Of a stretch of DNA of 12,942 nt, positions 1-6,171 are shown piece by piece. Under the pieces are notes generated by a model, which was not told where the DNA came from, did not search any database, and saw nothing but the letters and a program-made list of their open reading frames with translations. Every line of letters begins with the position of its first letter. The stretch's first letter is position 1. Source of the stretch: UMGS2069 sp900557585 (lineage in GTDB: Bacteria; Bacillota; Clostridia; Christensenellales; UBA1242). Made by a program: the position numbers and the translations under genes. The stretch spans positions 1 through 12,942 of the forward strand of contig CABSCS010000019.1 in the NCBI GenBank assembly GCA_902476355.1, written 5' to 3'.

Positions 1-1862
1 CTAGTTCAACTGTTGTAACTCAAACTCAGGTGCTCTATGCTCACTGGACTGAAAACACACCAACACCAGACCCAGACCCAGACCCTCCAACACCTCCAAG
101 TCCTGATCCTGTTCAGCCATCCGGTTCTGTAAACGTTGATGGTATTGAATATCTTATATTCACAACACCTGATAATGTTCCAAGTGGTTTGAATCAAAGT
201 GTACAAATCGACTATAATTCAAGAAGTGCATTTGTCGAATTACCTTCAGATCCGACGATATATGCAAACGAAGATGGAACAAGAGTTGCTTTTGTTGGAG
301 CCCCAGGTACGTTAATTGCTCCCACAGATTGCTCAAATTTGTTTGCAGAACTTGAATGTTTGAAATGGGTTATTTTCAGAAACTATGACACTTTCTATTC
401 GACTAATTTTTCAAATATGTTCCAAGGTTGTACAAGTCTTGAGTTTGTGGACATGCTGTCTATTCAAACCCCAAGTGTAACAGCAATGGATTATATGTTT
501 CAAGGATGTTCAGTATTAAAGCAGATAGCGTTAGCAAAATTTGACTGTATAAATTTGGTTAGTGCGTCATATATGTTTAACGGTTGTATAAATCTTGGAA
601 ATAATCCAGTATATAGTGGAACTGTATCTTTGGGTGGAACGGAATCAGTAGTTATAGATTCGTTTCCTGTGTTAGAATATACATACAATTTGCAAGATGC
701 ACAATATATGTTCGCAGACTCAAATTGGCCAACATTCTGTATGCCACATTTCTTTACTGACAGTTTATCAAATGTAACTGGAATGTTTGAAAATTGCAAC
801 GTTGATATTCTTGACCTTTCACAATTTGTTTGTAAGAATTTTGATCCATCGGGAATTGTTGGTTCTGGTTCGTTGAACCCAAGCGCGGTTTATACACCAA
901 GATATTGCCGTACATCATCATTTATGTCAATATTTGGCAGAACATACACCCTTCCGAATGGAGAGAGTGTTGGTATCTTTGATGAATTGGGCTATGAAGG
1001 TACTATTCCTTTCAGTTTGTGCTTTGTTGACAGAGATAGTGACACTATTGGTCTTGATGTTTATCAGTTTACCCTTGTTTATAATGAGTGGAGATTTGAT
1101 GAACTTAAGCGTTTGATTAGTGATATGCTTGAATTTAGTGGTATTTCTAGTTTCAGTGGTGATGTCAATAATCTTACAATAAGTACATTTTCTCCATTGA
1201 GAGATGTGTATTATCTTCTTCCAATTCCGTATGAAATTGATGAATCAACCAGCGAAGAGGCGTTTGCAGGTTGGGTTGGTGTTAGTGATGGTACTACTTC
1301 TGGTGGTGGTGTGCCAACAGATGAATTATTCTATAATGATTTTACTGGATATAACAATTTCTTTGGTGGAAGTGGACATTTTATGGCTGTTGGTTGGGTT
1401 GACGCTATGATTGATGGTCCAAATTATAACAATTATCATGATGGCGATGTTTCAAGTGGAGTAACACCATATACAGAATGGTATAATAATCAAAGAAATA
1501 GATTGGCTAGAGTAAGATATTTGCCATCTTGTCATGGAACTGACGGACAAATTTTCCGAGGCTGGTATAATGAAAATATTGGTCTTATTTCATATTATTC
1601 AAATATTGCTCCTTTATCAGACGCTGGTGGACCTGCTTGGTGGGAAAGTATGACTGCTGGATTTCATGATTTAGGTTTGGTTCAGGAATATGACTATTGG
1701 GAGTTGCCAAGTGGAAATTCATCGTTTGTTTCAAATGCTTCGTCACAAGAAAAAGACCTTGAAAGAATGATGAATCTTTACGAAACCAATAAACAAGAAA
1801 TCCTTATCCCAGACGACAAAAAGGTTACAATTACAGAGTTAAAACTTAAAAAGGTTTCGTAG
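1..1862 (+). CDS. BspA-like (DUF285) surface protein, 3' part of gene
   Basis: The reading frame is open from the first base (first whole codon at base 3) to a double stop TAG-TAG at 1860-1865, so the start lies outside the window; about 619 residues are visible. The first residues, ending in VLYAHWT, are the C-terminal end of a Listeria-Bacteroides (InlB B-type, Flg_new) repeat. A Pro/Asp/Thr-rich linker follows (nt about 54-120). Then come DUF285/BspA leucine-rich-like repeats of the form 'VTAMDYMFQGCSVLKQI' (nt about 380-860). The last roughly 300 residues are rich in Trp, Tyr, Gly and Asn and I recognise no family in them. No LPXTG motif or C-terminal membrane helix is visible, so the anchoring mode is unknown. 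Proteins of this architecture are usually exported and are proposed adhesins. That role is inferred from the family, not shown here. The right-hand gene at 10238 belongs to the same family. Confidence 0.85.
   Translation, partial: SSTVVTQTQVLYAHWTENTPTPDPDPDPPTPPSPDPVQPSGSVNVDGIEYLIFTTPDNVPSGLNQSVQIDYNSRSAFVELPSDPTIYANEDGTRVAFVGAPGTLIAPTDCSNLFAELECLKWVIFRNYDTFYSTNFSNMFQGCTSLEFVDMLSIQTPSVTAMDYMFQGCSVLKQIALAKFDCINLVSASYMFNGCINLGNNPVYSGTVSLGGTESVVIDSFPVLEYTYNLQDAQYMFADSNWPTFCMPHFFTDSLSNVTGMFENCNVDILDLSQFVCKNFDPSGIVGSGSLNPSAVYTPRYCRTSSFMSIFGRTYTLPNGESVGIFDELGYEGTIPFSLCFVDRDSDTIGLDVYQFTLVYNEWRFDELKRLISDMLEFSGISSFSGDVNNLTISTFSPLRDVYYLLPIPYEIDESTSEEAFAGWVGVSDGTTSGGGVPTDELFYNDFTGYNNFFGGSGHFMAVGWVDAMIDGPNYNNYHDGDVSSGVTPYTEWYNNQRNRLARVRYLPSCHGTDGQIFRGWYNENIGLISYYSNIAPLSDAGGPAWWESMTAGFHDLGLVQEYDYWELPSGNSSFVSNASSQEKDLERMMNLYETNKQEILIPDDKKVTITELKLKKVS
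66..83 (+). repeat. In-frame hexanucleotide repeat coding a Pro/Asp linker
   Basis: CCAGAC occurs three times in tandem and encodes the Pro-Asp linker between the InlB B-type repeat and the DUF285 region. Because the unit is 6 nt, gain or loss of copies would change linker length without breaking the frame. Confidence 0.6.
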
Positions 1863-1952
1863 TAGTTTCGCCTTTTATGTATTTGCTTATTTTCAAATTG
1901 ATAAAAGCAAAAAAAGAGATTATTTTGTTTAAAATTTGAAATTTATTTCAAT

Positions 1953-1985
1953 AAAAAAGACTGCGTTTTGCAGTCTTTTTTTAAT
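1953..1985 (+). terminator. Intrinsic terminator after the left surface protein gene
   Basis: A perfect 12-bp stem (AAAAAAGACTGC, 1953-1964, pairing with 1970-1981) has a 5-nt loop GTTTT and a T-rich 3' side. It lies about 90 nt after the stop codon. The A/T flanks make it potentially active in both directions, so it could also stop readthrough from the convergent MreB-like gene. Confidence 0.9.
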
Positions 1986-2257
1986 GTTTCATTTTTACAC
2001 AATGGGGCAAGATACTAATATTATGTTTAAAATTTAAGCCAGAAAAAGAGTGGACATATAAAGTTTTATTGTATTCATGTTTTATTTATCATTTTGCGTG
2101 GAGTTTTGTTTTAAAGAATGAGTAACAAATTGCAGTCGAAAAATCTTTACGGCTATTTAAGAACTTTATCATGTCGATTTGATATTTTTTCTTGATGAAC
2201 TTATGTTGTGGCTATTATGTAAAACAAAAATCAAAATACAGTAAGTGCTTCCTAAAA
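1982..2257. other. Intergenic stretch without a supportable gene
   Basis: These 276 bases separate two convergent genes and are AT-rich. I found no supportable ORF, no tRNA-like element and no clear terminator for the minus-strand gene. A 40-codon minus-strand frame at about 2089-2211 lacks a ribosome binding site and is not annotated as a gene. Confidence 0.6.
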
Positions 2258-3262
2258 CTATAAATTTTTCAGGATTTCGTGGAGTTCTGTTGGGTTGTCA
2301 AGAAGTTTAGCAGCGCCGTGAATGTCGGTTTTAAAGGTCTCGGAAAGATTGATTTTTAAACCAAGTTTGCTTTTGAAAAACTTGTCAATGCCTGAAATTT
2401 GGCTGTGGCTTCCGTAAATATATACGCCTTCGCGGTTGATGTCTGAAACAATGTCTGGTGGGCAGGTGGTGACAACGCTTGCAATTGCCTCGGCAATTTT
2501 TCCATAATAGTGGTTTGCAATTGGATATACATCTTGGCTTGAAACCAAAATGTTTTGAGTTTCGTGTGTTGATGCGTTCACGCCTTGAATTTCGATTGAA
2601 GAAGTGTCATTTTCAAGAAGTGAAAGGGTTTCGTTTTTAACCTTGTCGGCAGTTCCTTCACCAATGTTTGCATTGAACTTTTCTTGAATCATGTTTTCAA
2701 TTGCGGTGTTTATCATTGTTCCGCCAACAGAAATATTGATGCCTGAAACAATTGTGTTGTTTGCAATAACTGCAATGTTTGTTGTTCCGCCACCAATTGT
2801 AACCAAAAGTTTGCCTGTGCTTGTGTCAACTGGAATATCGTCTCCAATTGCAGAGCAGATGATTGCAGGAATCATTGTAACATCGGCAATTCCGGCGTTA
2901 TAGCACACTTTTTCAAAATTCTTTTTCTCACTTACGGAAAGTCCAAGTGGGGTGCAAAGAACGGCTTTAATGTGTGGTTTCAAGAAACGGCGTGGGAAAA
3001 TTCTTTTCAAATAGATTTTAAGCATTGAAGATGCAAGGTCGCTGTCAGTTACAACGCCATTGTTGATTGGAGCGATAACCGAAACACCACCGCTTGTTCT
3101 TCCAAGCATGCGCTTTGCTTCTTTTCCAACCGCTTTGATTTCGCGAGATTTAAGGCTTCCTGCAATAGCAATATAACTTGGTTCTTTCAAAACCAAGCCT
3201 TCGCCTTGTTTAAAAATTGTTGTGGTTGTAGAGCCAAGTTTAAGTGCGATAAGTTGAGTCAT
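2258..3262 (-). CDS. Divergent MreB/actin-like protein, probable pseudo-ATPase
   Basis: The product has 334 residues, the normal MreB length, and aligns along its whole length: GLVLKEPSYIAI near residue 22, VGKEAKRMLGRT at 45-56, SGINISVGG at 173-181 and GEGTADKVKNE at 201-211. MreB polymerises under the membrane and directs side-wall synthesis. Residues that are acidic in typical MreB are changed: the phosphate-1 Asp (DLGT) is Lys8 in LKLGST, the EEP of the catalytic-Glu segment is PAI at 132-134, and the phosphate-2 Asp and following Glu (DIGGGTTE) are Thr155 and Asn162. The adenosine motif GGGA is GSHS (284-287). The fold is therefore likely kept while ATP hydrolysis is doubtful. The start is supported by AAGAGGTG six bases upstream (3267-3274). 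No mreC or mreD follows, and the gene is divergent from minD. The family call is firm; true MreB function is uncertain. Confidence 0.82.
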   Translation of the reverse strand: MTQLIALKLGSTTTTIFKQGEGLVLKEPSYIAIAGSLKSREIKAVGKEAKRMLGRTSGGVSVIAPINNGVVTDSDLASSMLKIYLKRIFPRRFLKPHIKAVLCTPLGLSVSEKKNFEKVCYNAGIADVTMIPAIICSAIGDDIPVDTSTGKLLVTIGGGTTNIAVIANNTIVSGINISVGGTMINTAIENMIQEKFNANIGEGTADKVKNETLSLLENDTSSIEIQGVNASTHETQNILVSSQDVYPIANHYYGKIAEAIASVVTTCPPDIVSDINREGVYIYGSHSQISGIDKFFKSKLGLKINLSETFKTDIHGAAKLLDNPTELHEILKNL

Positions 3263-3289
3263 ATTTCACCTCTTAATATTGATACATAA

Positions 3290-3319
3290 AGTATAATCGG
3301 TTTTGACCGCTTTCGTCAA
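3290..3319 (-). promoter_or_regulatory. Sigma-A-type promoter of the MreB-like gene
   Basis: On the minus strand TTGACG (3314-3319) is followed after 18 nt by TATACT (3290-3295), 16 nt before the ribosome binding site. Two small inverted repeats overlap it: CGGT-TTTG-ACCG at 3298-3309 in the spacer and TTTGAC-N7-GTCAAA at 3302-3320 across the -35 box. These are possible operator sites. Confidence 0.6.
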
Positions 3320-3438
3320 ATGAAAAATTATTGCTTCTGTCATTTTTTACAAAATTGCCAATAAAAATTCAATTTTGCCCATAAAAAGCCTATCAAAACA
3401 ACCTTTAAAAAGTCCATAATATTCCCAAAGGAGTTTCT

Positions 3439-4230
3439 ATGGGAAGAAAAATTGCTGTTGTTTCGGGCAAGGGTGGGGTTGGAAAAACTACAATTGTTGC
3501 TGGTCTTGGCATGGCTTTGGCGAAAAGTGGGGCAAATGTTTGCCTTGTTGACCTTGACATTGGACTGAACAATCTTGACATTTTATTTAACATTGAAAAC
3601 AAGATTGTTTATGACCTTGGTGATTGTTTGTCGCTTCGTTGCAGAATTAAACAAGCGCTCATTCAAGATCCAATTTTGCAAAATCTATACATTTTGCCTT
3701 CGCAAAAAAGCCAGATTGACAAGTATGATGCTTTTCAAATGCGAACGGTTGTAGACAAACTTGCTGAAATTTTTGATTTTGTGATTCTTGATGCCCCTGC
3801 GGGCATAAACGACAATTTTTATTTGGCGACAAAATCCACCGACGAAGCCGTTGTTGTTGTAACCCCACATGTTTCTTCGCTTAGAGATGCAGACAAGGTT
3901 ATAAGCGTGCTTAAAGGGCTTGGAAAGCCAAATGTGGCGTTTGTCATAAACCGTATTCGTGGCGACATGGTTGCAAGAAAAGAAATGATGTCGCATTTGC
4001 AAATTGAAAACCTTTTGAAAATTCCTCTTCTTGGTGTTTTGCCTGAAAGTGACGACATAAACATTTATTCATCTTTTCATTTCAGCAAAATTGCTCGTGG
4101 CGGACTGTTTTTGGCGTTTTCAACGCTTTCGGCAAATCTCAGAACCGACCAAAAGAAGATTTATGATTATGACAGCAAATATAAAGGTTTTCTTGGAATG
4201 ATACGGCGAAACATTAAAAGGAGTATCTAG
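3439..4230 (+). CDS. minD: Septum site-determining ATPase MinD
   Basis: This 263-residue ParA/MinD-family ATPase positions the division septum. It binds the membrane as an ATP dimer and normally recruits the FtsZ inhibitor MinC. The deviant Walker A motif KGGVGKT is at residues 11-17, switch I Asp38/Asp40 lies in LVDLDIGLNNLD, and switch II DAPAG is at 118-122. The C-terminus (YKGFLGMIRRNIKRSI) is a typical amphipathic membrane-targeting helix. The start is supported by AAAGGAG at 3427-3433. It is the first gene of a plus-strand run, and its stop overlaps the next start by 1 nt. In related Clostridia minC usually lies directly upstream; here that place is taken by the divergent MreB-like gene. 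Confidence 0.95.
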   Translation: MGRKIAVVSGKGGVGKTTIVAGLGMALAKSGANVCLVDLDIGLNNLDILFNIENKIVYDLGDCLSLRCRIKQALIQDPILQNLYILPSQKSQIDKYDAFQMRTVVDKLAEIFDFVILDAPAGINDNFYLATKSTDEAVVVVTPHVSSLRDADKVISVLKGLGKPNVAFVINRIRGDMVARKEMMSHLQIENLLKIPLLGVLPESDDINIYSSFHFSKIARGGLFLAFSTLSANLRTDQKKIYDYDSKYKGFLGMIRRNIKRSI

Positions 4231-4475
4231 TGGAAAAAATTTCTAATCTGGTTTTTGAAAAAACGCAGAATGTTCTGTTTCTTGACAAAGTTCAAACGCC
4301 AAGCGGGCTTACAAATGTTGTGGCATCTGAAATTTTCTATGTGCTGAAACAATATTTCGACATTAAGCCGTCTGACTATAAGGCAAGAATCCATGTTCAA
4401 AAAACTGGCGAAATCAACATTGACTTGTCTTTTCTTGCGTCAAGAGTTCTCACAAAAAAAGAAAGTCCGCTTTGA
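4230..4475 (+). CDS. minE: Divergent MinE-like topological specificity factor
   Basis: The product has 81 residues. It starts with GTG at 4230, whose G is the last base of the minD stop, and AAAAGGAG (4216-4223) sits six bases upstream. Residues from about 33 onward (SEIFYVLKQYFDIKPSDYKARIHV...) match the MinE C-terminal topological domain pattern: a helix with 'DILxVIxKYxxI', then Pro and a beta strand with alternating residues, ending in DLSFLASRV where MinE has LELNVTLP. The N-terminal 30 residues do not show the usual MinE contact helix (RLxIIVAxxR). Position directly behind minD and length (MinE is about 85-90 residues) support the call. MinE stimulates MinD ATPase to set the division site. 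The assignment is by pattern and context and remains moderate. Confidence 0.6.
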   Translation: MEKISNLVFEKTQNVLFLDKVQTPSGLTNVVASEIFYVLKQYFDIKPSDYKARIHVQKTGEINIDLSFLASRVLTKKESPL

Positions 4476-4529
4476 TAAAAGAATATTGTTTTTTCTCTTT
4501 TCATATATTTTAATGCAAAGGGGAAGAAT

Positions 4530-5144
4530 ATGGGAGCGTTCAAAAACATTAAAGAATTAAAGACTGTTAAAAGTGAAAATAAAAAATCAATTTTTTCAAA
4601 ACGAAAATTGTTCACTTTAAGCAGTCTTTTTTGTGTGCTTTTGTCATTTTCACTTTTGGGCTTTTCGCTTTCATTTTTTGGCTTTTCAAAAGAGGTGAAA
4701 CAAATCACTTCTTGCTGGTCGCCAAACCTTCAAGACATTGGCAAAATAAAGTTTGTAAACGGCGACGAAACCATGACCGAAAAAGAGGTTCATTTGTCGG
4801 TTTCAGAAATGTGCATGCCGTTTGAAAATTCCTATGCAATAGAGGGGGAAGAGTGCTTTCTTGTTAAGGGGCTCGGAAGCATGGTTGTGAAGTCATGTTT
4901 GAATGGAAAAGTTACAAAAATTGAAAATAAAGGGCTTGTGAAAAATGTTACAATTTCACATGGAAAAGGTCTTGTAACAATTTATGAAAGCCTTGACACT
5001 GTTGGGGTGAAAGAAGGCAACAGCGTAAAGAAAAATTCGCCAATTGGCATTTCATATTCTTCGCAAATTGTGTTCAAAATTTTGCTTTCAGGAAAGGTTG
5101 TTGCAGGACTTACTGTTAAAGATGGAGAAATGACTTTTTTATAA
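4530..5144 (+). CDS. spoIVFA: SpoIVFA-like membrane protein with degenerate LytM/M23 domain
   Basis: This 204-residue protein has a basic N-terminus, one membrane helix at about residues 27-52 and an extracytoplasmic C-terminal half. Residues about 118-195 follow the LytM/peptidase M23 pattern (SCLNGKVTKIENKGLVKNV, then ISHGKGLVTIYESL and VKEGNSVKKNSPIG). The zinc ligands of active enzymes are missing: the His of the Y-x-HL segment is Glu in YESL, and HLHFE is replaced by IVFKI. That fits SpoIVFA, a non-catalytic regulator that holds the protease SpoIVFB in an inhibited complex in the forespore outer membrane of Bacillus. It is followed at once by a SpoIVFB-like gene. The start is chosen by AAAGGGG at 4517-4523. 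It could instead be a general SpoIIQ-like protein; the neighbour favours SpoIVFA. Confidence 0.7.
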   Translation: MGAFKNIKELKTVKSENKKSIFSKRKLFTLSSLFCVLLSFSLLGFSLSFFGFSKEVKQITSCWSPNLQDIGKIKFVNGDETMTEKEVHLSVSEMCMPFENSYAIEGEECFLVKGLGSMVVKSCLNGKVTKIENKGLVKNVTISHGKGLVTIYESLDTVGVKEGNSVKKNSPIGISYSSQIVFKILLSGKVVAGLTVKDGEMTFL

Positions 5145-5212
5145 TGACTATGTCACGCATAGCATTAAAAACGCTAGAAAAATTGGGAACTTCGGGAAAA
5201 TATCATGTCTGA
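5144..5212 (+). CDS. Possible 22-codon coupling ORF between spoIVFA and spoIVFB
   Basis: A short frame begins at ATG 5144-5146, sharing a base with the upstream stop (TAATG), and ends at TGA 5210-5212, just inside the next gene. The following gene start (5205) has only a weak ribosome binding site, so passage of ribosomes through this frame could feed its translation. The peptide (MTMSRIALKTLEKLG...) matches nothing I know. It may be chance. Confidence 0.3.
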   Translation: MTMSRIALKTLEKLGTSGKYHV

Positions 5213-6098
5213 CATAGCACGCGTAAAGAAAGGGTTTTCTTTCAAAAAAATTTTTAAAAAATGCAAACAGAAATCAAAAATTTCTGTTCATTTTTCTTTT
5301 GTTCTGCTGATGGTTGTTGGCTGGTTTTTCGGACTTGGAAAATTGCTTTTTTCATATTTTGTTTGTCTTGTTTTTCATGAAATGGTTCATTATTTTGTTG
5401 CAAAAAAACTTGGCTATAAACTTGGCACAATTCGATTGTCAATGACGGGTGCGGTTCTTGATGCAAAGCAAGATGAGTTTTCTTTTAAAGACGAAATTTT
5501 GATTGCAATTTCCGCTCCGCTTGTAAATTTAGTGGTTGGTTTTTTGCTTGTTTCTTTTTGGTGGATTGTTCCAGAATCATACAATTTTTTGCAGGACTTG
5601 GCGGTTATAAATTTTGCAATTTTTGGCTTTAACATTTTGCCGTTTTTCCCTCTTGATGGCGGAAGAGTTTTGCTTGGCTTTTTAAGCAAAAAAACACAGC
5701 GAAAAAATGCACTGAAACTTTGTCAAGCGATTACAATTTGTGCATCAATTTTGCTTTTTATATTTTTTGTTTTTTCTTTGTTTGTTTCGCCACTTTTTTC
5801 GCTTGGCGTGGGAGCAATAAACTTGTTTGTTTCAGCAATTGTTGAAGACAAAAATGCGGTGTATCACAAACTTTTTTACACCGAGAGAAAATTGCAAAAA
5901 TCCAAAAGCGGAGGCATAGAGTCGCAAGAAATCATTGTTCACAAAAGCGTGCGTTTTGCAAGCATGCTAAAAATGGTTGATGCACGGCACTTTACAACTT
6001 TTGTGATTGTTGATGACAATTTCAATGTTGTTTCAAAGGTGAAAGAAAATCAACTTGCGCAGTTGATTGAAAAGGAAAATATGGATTTTTATTCTTAA
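5205..6098 (+). CDS. spoIVFB: SpoIVFB-like M50 site-2 intramembrane metalloprotease
   Basis: This 297-residue polytopic membrane protein carries the zinc motif HExxH as HEMVH (residues 58-62) inside a membrane segment and the third ligand Asp151 in NILPFFPLDGGR. That is the hallmark of M50 site-2 proteases. Further hydrophobic segments lie at about 97-122, 131-150 and 175-212. The C-terminal about 75 residues are soluble and resemble a reduced CBS-like regulatory domain, as in SpoIVFB, which cleaves pro-sigma-K during sporulation in Bacillus. The SpoIVFA-like gene directly upstream supports this identity. No pro-sigma factor or other sporulation gene is in the window, so the substrate and sporulation itself are inferred. 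The ribosome binding site before ATG 5205 is weak (CGGGAA-like). Confidence 0.82.
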   Translation: MSDIARVKKGFSFKKIFKKCKQKSKISVHFSFVLLMVVGWFFGLGKLLFSYFVCLVFHEMVHYFVAKKLGYKLGTIRLSMTGAVLDAKQDEFSFKDEILIAISAPLVNLVVGFLLVSFWWIVPESYNFLQDLAVINFAIFGFNILPFFPLDGGRVLLGFLSKKTQRKNALKLCQAITICASILLFIFFVFSLFVSPLFSLGVGAINLFVSAIVEDKNAVYHKLFYTERKLQKSKSGGIESQEIIVHKSVRFASMLKMVDARHFTTFVIVDDNFNVVSKVKENQLAQLIEKENMDFYS

Positions 6099-6136
6099 AC
6101 GGAAAAATAAATCGATATTATTTCATAATATGCATA

Positions 6137-6165
6137 TTGACGAAAGGCAAAACTTGTGTTATGAT
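6137..6165 (+). promoter_or_regulatory. Consensus promoter directly abutting the radical SAM start
   Basis: TTGACG (6137-6142), a 17-nt spacer and TATGAT (6160-6165) form a near-consensus sigma-A promoter. The expected transcription start, about 6-7 nt after the -10 box, falls on or next to the ATG at 6172, implying an mRNA with little or no leader. Confidence 0.7.
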
Positions 6166-6171
6166 ACACGC

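Noticed and set aside
6..206. Minus-strand frame rich in Trp, Val and Arg opposite the Pro/Asp linker
   Set aside because: It is a shadow of the linker-coding repeat in the surface protein gene.
2089..2211. A 40-codon minus-strand frame (ending in YSFFKTKLHAK) downstream of the MreB-like gene
   Set aside because: No ribosome binding site and no recognisable family; kept as possible remnant only.
2097..2291. CGTGGAGTTTTGTT (2097-2110) resembles CGTGGAGTTCTGTT (2278-2291) at the 3' end of the MreB-like gene, suggesting a duplicated fragment
   Set aside because: The match is only 13 of 14 bases and does not extend convincingly on either side.
6067..6171. Longer N-terminus for the radical SAM protein from TTG 6067 or ATG 6130
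   Set aside because: The added residues overlap spoIVFB or the promoter, have no family match and no ribosome binding site.
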